In this document: in pieces, positions 28,523-37,106 of the stretch
Numbering within the stretch: the stretch's first letter is position 1
Layout of the letters: each line of letters begins with the position of its first letter
NCBI GenBank assembly: GCA_963734575.1
Contig: CAVTHT010000004.1
Coordinates: 434,001 to 498,000, forward strand
Origin: CAIWHR01 sp963734575
Lineage (GTDB): Bacteria > Pseudomonadota > Gammaproteobacteria > Burkholderiales > Casimicrobiaceae
DNA: 64,000 nucleotides
Reading direction: 5' to 3'
Translations under genes and position numbers: made by a program
Notes under the pieces: model-generated
Databases searched by the model: none
Told to the model about the DNA's origin: nothing
The model's input: only the letters and a program-made list of their open reading frames with translations

Positions 28523-29386
28523 ATGAATCCCCTCGTCAACGCGCGCGAGGTTCGCACGCATCTGCAGGACCCGGAATGGGTGATCGTCGATTGCCGGCAT
28601 GATCTGGGCAAACCCGAACATGGTCCCAGCGCGTACCTGGCGGGTCACATTCCCGGCGCCTACTTCCTGCATCTCGACCGTGATCTCTCCGGGCCGTTGC
28701 GCCGTGCCGACGGCAGCTTTCGCGGGCGGCATCCCTTGCCCGGTCGCGATGCGCTCGCCAAACGCCTCGGCGATCTCGGCGTCGGCCCCGACACCATGCT
28801 GGTTGCCTACGACGAGGCGGACAACATGTATGCGTCGCGCCTGTGGTGGCTGGCGCTGTGGCTGGGGCACCCGCGCGTCTCCGTGCTCGAGGGCGGCCTC
28901 GAGGCGTGGCGCGACAGTGGCTATGAGTTATCGACCGTGCTGCCGGCTCCGCGTCCGGCGCAAACGCTCGTTCCGCGGACGCCGCTCGTGCAGACCGTCG
29001 ACCCCGATACGCTGCTCGGCGCGCTCGGCACCGATGAGTACCGGATCATCGATGCGCGCGCGCCGGAGCGGTTCCGTGGCGAAGTGGAGCCGCTGGACGC
29101 CAAGGCCGGCCACATTCCCGGGGCGCGCAATCGACCGTTCCGCCTGAACCTCGCGGGTGACGGCCGCTTCAAGCCGTCCGATGTGCTGCGGCGCGAGTTC
29201 CAGGCGTTGCTGAACGGCTTCGAGAGCAAGCAGGTGGTGCACCAATGCGGATCGGGCGTGAGCGCATGCCACAACCTGCTCGCGATGGCCGTCGCCGGGA
29301 TGGAGCCCGGCATGCTGTATCCCGGATCGTGGAGCGAGTGGTCCGCGGATCCGGCGCGTCCCGTAGCGACCGGTGGCGCGACGTGA
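28523..29386 (+). CDS. sseA: 3-mercaptopyruvate sulfurtransferase, tandem rhodanese domains
   Basis: Transfers sulfane sulfur from 3-mercaptopyruvate to thiol acceptors. 287 aa with two rhodanese domains (about 10-135 and 155-275). The active-site loop QCGSGVSACHNLLAM holds Cys242; the CGSGV-type loop separates it from thiosulfate-specific rhodaneses. The N-terminal domain keeps the fold (HIPGAYFLHLDRDLSG) but no Cys loop, as expected. AAGGAACG lies before the ATG. Monocistronic as far as can be seen. Confidence 0.9.
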   Translation: MNPLVNAREVRTHLQDPEWVIVDCRHDLGKPEHGPSAYLAGHIPGAYFLHLDRDLSGPLRRADGSFRGRHPLPGRDALAKRLGDLGVGPDTMLVAYDEADNMYASRLWWLALWLGHPRVSVLEGGLEAWRDSGYELSTVLPAPRPAQTLVPRTPLVQTVDPDTLLGALGTDEYRIIDARAPERFRGEVEPLDAKAGHIPGARNRPFRLNLAGDGRFKPSDVLRREFQALLNGFESKQVVHQCGSGVSACHNLLAMAVAGMEPGMLYPGSWSEWSADPARPVATGGAT

Positions 29387-29460
29387 GCGCCGTACCGCGA
29401 CCGATCCAGTAGAATCGCCGCGGCACGCGCCACGGCGCGCCGAACGCGCAACCTCATCCC

Positions 29461-30135
29461 ATGGCTCAGTCACCTTCCACCGACGAACCCGATGCCGGCA
29501 ACTCCGTGACGGCGACGTCCAACGCGCCGGCCGACGCGCTCGCACTGGAGCGCGCGTTCCTCGAGGGTCTCGGGATCAGCGATCTGCACCTGCCGCAAGG
29601 ACTCGATGTCGAGCTCATGCGCACGATCGGCGGCTTGCTCCGCGAGACGACCCAAGGCACGATCGATCTCCTGCGGCTGCGCGCCGAAGCGAAAAGCAGC
29701 CTGCATGCCGACATGACGATGATCGGCAGCCAGGCCGTGAATCCACTCAAGGCGGCATGGGATGCCGATGTGGCGCTCGAGCATCTGCTCGCGCCGCAAC
29801 GCAGCGACATGATGAAACCGGTGCGCGCCGTGACCGATGCGTACGACGACCTGCGCCTGCACGACCGTGGGCTTGCGGCGGGCATCCACGCTGCCGTCTC
29901 GGGCCTTCTCGCGCGCTTCGCACCCGCCGAGATCGAGCAGCGTGCCGGTCCGGCATCCGGGCTCGATCACGTGATGCCCGGCAACCGCAAGGCGCGCCAG
30001 TGGGACCTGCTGGTGGAACGCTACGAGGATTTTTCCGTCGAGGCCAAGGAAGACTTCTGGGCGGTGTTCGAGAAGGAGTTCCGGCGCGCGTATGCCGCCG
30101 GACATCGCACGCCCCAGGCGACCACGCCGGAGTAG
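29461..30135 (+). CDS. TagH-like C-terminal domain protein without FHA
   Basis: 224 aa, soluble. From about residue 30 it aligns by eye with the C-terminal half of the FHA protein at 32676: LDVELMRTIGGLLRETTQGTIDLL, NPLKAAWDADVALEHLLAP, MKPVRAVTDAYDDLRLH, GIHAAVSGLLARF, and a closing EDFWAVFEKEFRRAYA. This is the domain found in type VI secretion-associated FHA proteins (TagH/Fha/ImpI), where it is usually fused to FHA. Here it stands alone. It may act as a partner or competitor of the full-length paralog 2.5 kb away; that is inference. Confidence 0.75.
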   Translation: MAQSPSTDEPDAGNSVTATSNAPADALALERAFLEGLGISDLHLPQGLDVELMRTIGGLLRETTQGTIDLLRLRAEAKSSLHADMTMIGSQAVNPLKAAWDADVALEHLLAPQRSDMMKPVRAVTDAYDDLRLHDRGLAAGIHAAVSGLLARFAPAEIEQRAGPASGLDHVMPGNRKARQWDLLVERYEDFSVEAKEDFWAVFEKEFRRAYAAGHRTPQATTPE

Positions 30136-30213
30136 CACAGCGGCCGCGGCCGCGATTCCGCTCGCCTTGCTATCGCCCAGCGCTCACCGCAGCGCGGCCG
30201 CTGATCCGTCGAC

Positions 30214-32436
30214 TCACTCCACCGCGTCGCTCGATTCCCGCAGCACGCCCGCGGCCATGCGCAGCAGTCCGGCCACGTGGGCGAGCATGTTGAGCAGCAG
30301 CTGGTCGTAAAGGTCGCGGTCGATGCGGCGGATCTCGTCCAGGTTCTTGCGCGACAGGCTGTAGGTCACGCTTTCCTCCTCGGCCACCGCGGTGCCGACC
30401 CACGTGCCGTTGGTCAGCATGGCCGTTTCGCCGAACATCACGCCTGGCGCGAGCGTGAGCACGCGGCGGCGCTTGCTGCGGTCGGTCGGATCTTCGGCGA
30501 AGATCGTCACCGCGCCGCGCGCGAGCAGGTAGAGCCGGTCGCCGGGTTCGCCTTCGCGGAACAGATCGGCGCGCGACGGAAAGAGCTGCCGGTCGAGATA
30601 CGGCTTCATGCGCTCGAGTTGCGCTTCCGAAAGATGCGCCATGAGTGCGAATTCGGAGAGGCGCATCTCGCGGCGGGTGTCCTCGAGCTGTGCCTCGGCG
30701 AGGAGTTGCCGCTCCGCCCATTCGAGAGCGTGATCGGTGTCGGGAAACCAGTCCGAGTGGTATTTCTGCGGGAACGCGCCGGCCGCCTGCAGCGCCCGGC
30801 CAAGCGGGTTCGTGGCGCTGAGGTACGCGAGGAGCAGCTTCGTCCCCGATTGCGCGAGGCGGCGCGACAGCCGATCCAGCATGAGGGCGCCGGAGGCGTC
30901 GATCATGGTCACGCGACGCAGGTCGAGGATCATGTAGCTCGCGCCTTCTGCGGCGCGCACCGCTTCCTGCGCAAGGCGATCGACCGTGCCGAAGAAGATC
31001 GCGCCGTCGACTTCGATGATGCGGATGCGATGGCCTTCCGCGCGCAGCACGCTCGCCGGAACGGTGGGGTACATGCGCCGCGACGCGCGGTTGAGGCCGG
31101 TGCTCACCGAGCGCACTAGTGAGCGGTTCATCGCAGCGATGAAGAGTGCCATCGACAGCACGAGCCCGGTGACGACCGCCTCGACCAGGCCGAAGGCCGT
31201 CATCCCCGCCACCAGCGCGACGACCAGCAGGTTCATCCACAGCTCGGCGTCGTACTGGCCGCGCCGCACGCGCGCCACCATCGCACTGAACCAGCGGTCG
31301 ATGAGGCCGAAGGCAAGCACGGCCATGATTCCGGACAGCACCGCGACCGGGATCAACTGCAGCAGCGGCCCGCCATAACGCAGCAGCCCGACGAGGGTGA
31401 GCGTCGTGGCGATGCTGCCGAGGACCTTCAGTGCGCCGGCGCGGTGCGCGACCATCGAATGCTTGGACGAATAGGCGAGGGGCACGCCACCGAAGAGACC
31501 CGACACCACGTTCGCGAGTCCGAGCGAGATCAGCAGGCGATTCGGCTGGTGCTCGGTGTCGAGCGGACCGTCGCCTTCGCCGACCGCGGCGACGAGGCTG
31601 TCGAGGGAACCCACCAGCGCGATCGTGGGTGCGGCGACGAACAGCACCGAGGCGTGCTGACGTATCAGATCGACGCCATGCGACAGCAGCGCACCGAACG
31701 CATCGGGCGCGGGCACGTGGCCGCCGAGCGAGGGCACGTGTGCGCCGACGTCCGCGTCGAACAGGCGGAACAGGATCACGGCGAGCGCCGTACCGAGTGC
31801 GACGCCGACGAGCTTCGACGGCGCCTTCGGCCAGCGCCGGCGCACCAGGACCACCACTGCGATCGTGAACACGGCGAGGAGCGCGCTCCAGGGATTGAAG
31901 CCGCCGTGGCCCGCCGCCTCGCCGTGCGCAGCGCCTTCGTGCGTGCCAAGCATCTCGGGCAGCTCGTACACGATGAGCATGATCGCGAGCCCCGTCATCA
32001 GCCCGGCGATGACGGGGTAAGGAACGAAGCGCGCGATGTTGCCCAGGCGCAGCAGCCCGAACAGCACCTGGATGAGGCCGCTCAGCACGAGGCAGAGCGC
32101 GGCAAGGAACACGATGTCCGGCGTGGACGTGCCGTCGTTCGCGAGCTTCATCGTGAATGCGGCGAACACGAACACGGTGGATGCTCGCGGCACCTCGTTC
32201 GGCAGCAGGGGCGAGCCGAGCAGCACCGCGCTGAGATTGCCGAAGAGCGCCGCCGCGAACGCCGCCCGCACGGCCGCTTCGATCGGCACGTTCTCGAGGT
32301 GCCCGAAGGCGATCAGCCCCAGCGGAAGCATGAGCGCGAGCAGCACGAAGGCGGACGTCGCACCGTTGGCGATCTCGCGCGCCGCTTCCGTCAGGGTAAA
32401 TGGGGAGGGCGCTTCCAGCGCGACGTGCTCCGACAT
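30214..32436 (-). CDS. SulP-family anion transporter with STAS and cyclic-nucleotide-binding domains
   Basis: Inner-membrane transporter of sulfate, bicarbonate or dicarboxylate type. 740 aa. A SulP core of about 12-14 helices comes first (ATSAFVLLALMLPLGLIAFG onward; FVPYPVIAGLMTGLAIMLI; SLVAAVGEGDGPLDTEHQPNRLLISLGLAN). A STAS domain follows with VTMIDASGALMLDRL, and then a cNMP-binding domain with FREGEPGDRLYLLARGAVTI, a Gly/Glu-containing phosphate cassette region (GVMFGETAML) and GTAVAEEES. The ATG at 32436 has GAGGAG 6 bp upstream. Divergent from the FHA gene. The substrate cannot be told from sequence. Confidence 0.9.
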   Translation of the reverse strand: MSEHVALEAPSPFTLTEAAREIANGATSAFVLLALMLPLGLIAFGHLENVPIEAAVRAAFAAALFGNLSAVLLGSPLLPNEVPRASTVFVFAAFTMKLANDGTSTPDIVFLAALCLVLSGLIQVLFGLLRLGNIARFVPYPVIAGLMTGLAIMLIVYELPEMLGTHEGAAHGEAAGHGGFNPWSALLAVFTIAVVVLVRRRWPKAPSKLVGVALGTALAVILFRLFDADVGAHVPSLGGHVPAPDAFGALLSHGVDLIRQHASVLFVAAPTIALVGSLDSLVAAVGEGDGPLDTEHQPNRLLISLGLANVVSGLFGGVPLAYSSKHSMVAHRAGALKVLGSIATTLTLVGLLRYGGPLLQLIPVAVLSGIMAVLAFGLIDRWFSAMVARVRRGQYDAELWMNLLVVALVAGMTAFGLVEAVVTGLVLSMALFIAAMNRSLVRSVSTGLNRASRRMYPTVPASVLRAEGHRIRIIEVDGAIFFGTVDRLAQEAVRAAEGASYMILDLRRVTMIDASGALMLDRLSRRLAQSGTKLLLAYLSATNPLGRALQAAGAFPQKYHSDWFPDTDHALEWAERQLLAEAQLEDTRREMRLSEFALMAHLSEAQLERMKPYLDRQLFPSRADLFREGEPGDRLYLLARGAVTIFAEDPTDRSKRRRVLTLAPGVMFGETAMLTNGTWVGTAVAEEESVTYSLSRKNLDEIRRIDRDLYDQLLLNMLAHVAGLLRMAAGVLRESSDAVE

Positions 32437-32675
32437 CGGGACTCCTCGAAGTCGCACGGACGGGGCCCGCGCGGCGGCATGGAGTGTATCGCTCGCCGCA
32501 GGGCCGCGCACGTCGCGCGCCCCGCGTGCTCGCCGCAGCGCGGGTCGCTTGACGTGGCGCACCGCAAGGCCCATTCTCCGCGGCGGTCGAGGCGGCCGCA
32601 GCGCGCGGGTATTGTGGTGCACGAAGCGAGGCGGCTCGCCGCGGCACCGTCGAACGATCACCATTGGCCCGTCGC

Positions 32676-34029
32676 ATGCCCGCCCTGACGCTCACTGTCA
32701 CTCGCCAGAACAACGAACCCGTCACGGAGCCGCTGCAGGCCGAGTTTGGTGCCCGCGGCGGCACGATCGGCCGGTCAGCGGGCAGCACGCTGCTGCTGCC
32801 CGATCCCGAGCGCCAGATCTCACGCACGCATGCGATCGTAGAGATGCTGGGCGACGGCTTCGTGCTGCGCGACCAGGGCTCGGCGACGCCCGTGATCGTG
32901 AACGGGCAGACGCTCGGCAACGGGCGCTCGGCGCGGATCAAGCCCGGTGACGAGATCGTCATCGCGCACTACACGATGCGCGTTGAGAGTCCGCTCTCGA
33001 GCGACGCGACCGTGATGATGCCCGCCTCCGCATTGGCCGCGCTCAAGGCCGCGCCCGTCGAGGCCGACATCTCGATGATCGGCACGGTGCTGTCGTGGTC
33101 CGAGGAGGGCGTGCCTGCGCCGGTCGGTGGCATCCAGACGGTGATCGTGCCGTCGCCGCTCGCAGCGGGAGGCGCGGCGCCGGCTGCGACCGCGGGCGCC
33201 TCGTTCGATGCGGCGCCGCCTGGCGTTGCAGACACCAGCGTCACCAGCGCAGCGGCTGCGCCGAGCGTTGCGGGGATTCGCGTGGCGCCCTCGGTGCTCG
33301 GCGACGAGACGCGGATGCCTGCGCCGAGTGCCCCGGCAGCGGCACCGGTGGCGCCGCCGACCCCGGTCGCGTCGACCCCCGTTCCGGCACGCGCCGACGC
33401 CGGCGCACCGCAAGGGAGCGATGCGCTGCTGCGCGCGCTGCTCGAAGGTGCCGGCGTACCGCGCCTCACCATCGCCGGCGGCCTCACGCCCGAGTTCATG
33501 CGCGCGGTCGGCCAGATGCTGCGCGAAACGGTGCGCGGCCTGCTCGACCTCCTGCAGGCCCGCGCGATGACGAAGCGCGAAGTGCGCGCCGACGCCACGG
33601 TCATCGTCGCGCAGGACAACAATCCGCTGAAGTTCTCGCCCACGATCGAGGCCGCGATGGCGCATCTCCTCGTGCCGCGCGGCACCGGCTTCATGGCACC
33701 GGTGCGTGCGGTGGCCGACGCGCACGACAGCCTGCGGTCGCATCAGCTCGCGTTCATGGCGGGCATGCAGGCAGGTCTTGCATCGGTGCTGAAGCGTCTC
33801 GACCCGCATGCGCTCGAGCAGCGCTCGGGCCAGCCGTCGTTCGTCGCCTCGATGGTCCCGAGCACGCACAAGGCGCGGCTGTGGGACGACTATGCGCTTG
33901 TTGCACGCGGAGATCGTGCGCGACGCCGATGCCGATTTCCAGGCGCTGTTCGGACGCGAGTTCCTGAAGGCCTACCAGTCGCAGGTCGATCGTCTGCGCG
34001 ACCAGACCGGCAGCCACACGATCGCCTGA
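32676..34029 (+). CDS. FHA-domain protein with TagH C-terminal domain, one apparent frameshift
   Basis: Phosphothreonine-reading adaptor. An FHA domain occupies about residues 20-105 (GTIGRSAG, ISRTHAIVE with the S-x2-H pair, VNGQ), then an Ala/Pro-rich linker (about 115-245), then the TagH domain (TPEFMRAVGQMLRETVRGLLDLL; NPLKFSPTIEAAMAHLLVPRG; MAPVRAVADAHDSLRSHQ). One extra T near 33899 breaks the frame: it should read WDDYALLHAEIVRDADADF and end TGSHTIA at 34027-34029. PP2C follows 3 bp later, so a phosphatase-FHA pair is cotranscribed. Confidence 0.87.
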
Positions 34030-34032
34030 GCG

Positions 34033-34785
34033 ATGCGTCTCGCGATATCCGCACTGTCGAAGCCCGGCGGGCGCGAGCCCAACGAGGACGCGTTCGGCTG
34101 CTGGTCGTCCGAGACGGCGAGCTTCTGCCTCCTTTCCGACGGCGCCGGCGGACACGGCGGCGGTGAGGTCGCCTCGAAGATCGCGGTCCGGGTCGCACTG
34201 GCGAAGTTCCAGGCGATGCCCGAATGTTCGGCGGGCGCCATCGAGTGCGCGATCCGCGCCGCGCAGGATGGCATTCTCGCCGCGCAGCGCAGCGGCGATG
34301 GCGTCGCCCACATGCGGGCCACCGCGGTGGTGCTCGCGATCGACACCGTGCGCGCGGTGGGCCAGTGGGGACATCTCGGCGACACGCGGCTGTACTGCTT
34401 CCGCGGCGGCCGGGTGCTCGCGCGCACCAAGGATCACAGCGTGGTGCAGCGCATGGTCGACGCGGGTTACCTCGACGAAGACGATGCACGTGCCTCGCCG
34501 GAGCGCAGCCGCCTTTTCGCCGCGCTCGGCCAGGAGGAAAACTACGCCCCCGACATCTCCGCGCCGCTCGCGCTCCAGAATGGCGACGTGTTCCTGCTCT
34601 GCACCGACGGTTTCTGGGCCTATGTCGGGGACGACGCCATGCTGGCCGCCTTGCACGCGTCCGCATCGAGCGAGGCGTGGCTCGGCCTCATGGAGCGCGA
34701 GGTGATCGCGCGCGGCGGCGACGGTCAGGACAACTATTCCGCGCTTGCGGTCTGGTGTGGTGACTCGAGGCGACCGCCCGCATGA
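34033..34785 (+). CDS. PP2C-family serine/threonine phosphatase
   Basis: Metal-dependent phosphatase, resembling PppA of type VI secretion loci and Stp-like enzymes. 250 aa, single domain. Conserved metal and phosphate residues: NEDAFG (Glu-Asp), LLSDGAGGHGGGEVAS, GQWGHLGDTRLYCF, HSVVQRMVDAG, LCTDGFWAYV and GQDNYSALAVW. It begins 3 bp after the FHA stop and overlaps an upstream-extended frame of the LysM lipoprotein gene. Its likely counterpart is the kinase at 38134-39799. Confidence 0.93.
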   Translation: MRLAISALSKPGGREPNEDAFGCWSSETASFCLLSDGAGGHGGGEVASKIAVRVALAKFQAMPECSAGAIECAIRAAQDGILAAQRSGDGVAHMRATAVVLAIDTVRAVGQWGHLGDTRLYCFRGGRVLARTKDHSVVQRMVDAGYLDEDDARASPERSRLFAALGQEENYAPDISAPLALQNGDVFLLCTDGFWAYVGDDAMLAALHASASSEAWLGLMEREVIARGGDGQDNYSALAVWCGDSRRPPA

Positions 34786-34880
34786 GTGCAGCGGGCCGTC
34801 ACAGGGTGACAGCCTGCCCGCGACTGGGCATCATTCGTCATTCCGGTTCTGCGCGGTGGGAACGGGCGGGGGAGAGATGG

Positions 34881-35849
34881 ATGCAAAGCAATGACGGGGA
34901 GTCCTTCGAAACGCCGCGGTGGCTCGTCGCCGCGGCGCTGCTGATCGCGCTTGCCGGGTGCGCCACGCCACCGGCGACGGGGCCAGCCGCCACGACCGGG
35001 ACGACCGCCGCGCCTGCCGCGACTCCGGTACCGGCGCCCGCCGTCGAGCCACCGAAGCCCGCCGCGCCCGAGCTCACGCCCGCACAGGCCAAGGCGCAGG
35101 CGCAAAGACATGCCATCGAGGCCGTCGATCAGCTGCAGAACGGCGACGAGGCGGCCGCGCGGCAGACGCTCGACCAGGCGCTGGCGCTCGATCCCGCCAA
35201 CGAGCTCGCGAAGAATCTGCGCGACCAGATTTCGGCCGACCCGCAGAAGGAGCTCGGCACGGTGTTCTTCCGCTATACCGTGCAGCGCGACGACTCGATG
35301 TCGAAACTCGCGCAACAGTACCTGGGCGACCGGTTTCGGTTCTACATTCTTGCGCGCTACAACGACATCCTGAATCCCAGCCGGCTGGCTGCGGGTCAGG
35401 TGATCAAAATCCCCGGCAAGGGACCGATCGCCCCGCCGCCGGCGGTGGCCCGGCCGGCCGCTCCCGAGCCCGCGACGCGTCCCGCAGAGGCCGAAGCCCC
35501 GCCGCCCGCGCCGACGCAGGCGCAATCGGACGCACGGTCGCTCATCGCGAAGGGCCAGCAGATGCAGAAGAGCGGTGACCTCGAGGGCGCGTATGCCGCG
35601 TTCAGCGATGCCGCCAAGCGCGAGCCGGCCAATCGCGAGGCCACGACGCAGCGCGATGCCGTGAAGCAAACGCTGATCCGGCGTTACGAGCGCGAAGCGG
35701 TGCAAGCCTTCCAGCGCCAGAATCTGGACGTGGCGATCGCGCGTTGGACGAGCGTGCTCGAGCTCGATCCGAACAACCAGAAGGCGCGGCTCGAGCGCGA
35801 GCGTGCCGCGGACCTCAAGAAGCGGATCACCGAGAAGTTCGGCGGGTAA
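34881..35849 (+). CDS. LysM- and TPR-containing lipoprotein
   Basis: 322 aa. A lipoprotein signal ends LLIALAGCATPP (lipobox Cys about 31). After a Pro/Ala-rich spacer there is a TPR-like pair (AVDQLQNGDEAAARQTLDQALALDPAN), then LysM (about 115-165: YTVQRDDSMSKLAQQYLGD through LAAGQVIKIPGKG), another Pro/Ala spacer, and further TPR-like repeats (GDLEGAYAAFSDAAKREPAN; LDVAIARWTSVLELDPNN). LysM suggests peptidoglycan binding. The ATG at 34881 has GGGGGAGAG upstream; a longer frame from 34782 lacks any signal. It follows the PP2C gene and is probably cotranscribed with it. Confidence 0.85.
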   Translation: MQSNDGESFETPRWLVAAALLIALAGCATPPATGPAATTGTTAAPAATPVPAPAVEPPKPAAPELTPAQAKAQAQRHAIEAVDQLQNGDEAAARQTLDQALALDPANELAKNLRDQISADPQKELGTVFFRYTVQRDDSMSKLAQQYLGDRFRFYILARYNDILNPSRLAAGQVIKIPGKGPIAPPPAVARPAAPEPATRPAEAEAPPPAPTQAQSDARSLIAKGQQMQKSGDLEGAYAAFSDAAKREPANREATTQRDAVKQTLIRRYEREAVQAFQRQNLDVAIARWTSVLELDPNNQKARLERERAADLKKRITEKFGG

Positions 35850-35869
35850 GCGCGCCGGGCGCCGGGGGT

Positions 35870-36033
35870 CATTCTTGTAGGTTCGGCTTCAGCCGAACAT
35901 TCCGAAGATCGTCAGGCTCGCATGCCTGTAGGTTCGGCTTCAGCCGAACATGCCGAAGATCGTCAAGCTCGCATTCCTGTAGGTTCGGCTTCAGCCGAAC
36001 ATTCCGAAGATCGTCAGGCTGAAGCCTGACCTA
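35870..36033 (+). repeat. Three tandem 51-bp units with REP-like palindromes
   Basis: Units begin at 35870, 35921 and 35972. Each holds TGTAGGTTCGGCTTCAGCCG-AACA, whose core GTTCGGCT-TC-AGCCGAAC is a perfect palindrome, followed by CCGAAGATCGTCA. Copies differ at only a few positions (CATTC/CATGC; AGGCT/AAGCT). The array ends with a related palindrome on the opposite orientation (GTCAGGCTGAAGCCTGACCTACA split at 36013-36035). It lies between convergent genes and could stop transcription from both sides. Confidence 0.85.
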
Positions 36034-36099
36034 CAAGGTGGGGTGGGGCAGCTCTCGAGGTAGGACTCAAGCCTGACCGCAGCACATCGGCAGGCTTCC

Positions 36100-37104
36100 T
36101 CACTTCGCAGGCGCCTTCTCGATTTCCCGCAGCCGCGCCTGCGCGAGCCGCGCCTGCGCGAGGCGGGTCGCGGCTTTGACGTTCGCCGGGTCGTAACGCA
36201 CGCTGGCTTCGAGCGCCTGGATCGCCGCGGCGAGGTCCGTGCGCTCGGCGCGTGTGCCGCGGTCGTAGTAGTCGTTCGACAGCGTCTTGCGCAGCGCCTG
36301 AATGCGCGCCTGCCATCCGGGCGCGGCGTCGCCGCGCATGGCGACCGCCGCGTCGTACAGGTTGAGCGCCTGCTCGCGCGAACCTTGCGTTTCGAGCTCG
36401 CGACCGCGATCGAACACCGCCGCGCCGATGCGCTGCCGGCCCGCGCGATCCTGCGGATTGGCGTCGACCCACGCACGCAATTCGCGCAATCCGCCCGCGA
36501 CGTCGCCCGCATTGAACATCGCCAGCCGCTGCTCGATGTCGTAGGCGCTCGCCGCCTCCGCGGCGACCTTGGCCCCGTTGCGCGGCGCCGCCGCCGTCGC
36601 GGGAGCTTCTTCCTGCCGCACCTTCGCGGCCCGGTCCGCCTGGATGCGTCCGAGCTTGTGCTTCTCCACGTCGCGCAGGCCGCGCGCGGCCTCGTCGTTC
36701 TCCGGATCGAGCGCCAGCACGCGCAGCAAGGCGCTGCTCGCCCGCTCGTTGTCGCCGGAGCGCAAAGCGGCATGGGCCGTTTGCAGGCTCTCGGTGACCT
36801 CCGCACGGATGGCAGCGCGGGTGGCGGCGAGCTCGCGGCGATACACGGGCTCATCGGGCGCAAGCAGGGTCAGCACGTGCCAATCGGTGGCGGCACTCGC
36901 AAGATCGCCGCTGGCCTTGTGCTGCAGCGCGCGCTGGCGCCACGCGTCGATGGTCGGGGCGAGGGGACTGCCCGGCGCGGCGCGCGGCACCACGGTAGTT
37001 ACTCTGGCGCCGGCGCCGGGTGCTTCCACGGGCGGGGCCGGCACTTCCGCGCAGCCTGCCAGCGTCGCTGCGAGCAACAGCCCTAGCCGTACGCGCGCGG
37101 ACAT
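36100..37104 (-). CDS. TPR-repeat lipoprotein
   Basis: 334 aa. The signal peptide LGLLLAATLAGCAEVP has a clear lipobox. The rest is helical repeat: LQHKASGDLASAATDWHVLTLLAPDEP, TAHAALRSGDNERASSALLRVLALDPEN, ALNLYDAAVAMRG, and a final LEASVRYDPANVKAATRLAQARL. A charged Ala-rich linker lies about 165-190. It starts 3 bp after the deacetylase stop, so the kinase, deacetylase and this gene form one reverse-strand operon. Similar in layout to the LysM/TPR lipoprotein across the repeat array, though without LysM. Confidence 0.85.
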   Translation of the reverse strand: MSARVRLGLLLAATLAGCAEVPAPPVEAPGAGARVTTVVPRAAPGSPLAPTIDAWRQRALQHKASGDLASAATDWHVLTLLAPDEPVYRRELAATRAAIRAEVTESLQTAHAALRSGDNERASSALLRVLALDPENDEAARGLRDVEKHKLGRIQADRAAKVRQEEAPATAAAPRNGAKVAAEAASAYDIEQRLAMFNAGDVAGGLRELRAWVDANPQDRAGRQRIGAAVFDRGRELETQGSREQALNLYDAAVAMRGDAAPGWQARIQALRKTLSNDYYDRGTRAERTDLAAAIQALEASVRYDPANVKAATRLAQARLAQARLREIEKAPAK

Positions 37105-37106
37105 CG

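Noticed and set aside
35870..36035. CRISPR array
   Set aside because: Units are directly adjacent and almost identical throughout, with no unique spacers and no cas genes.
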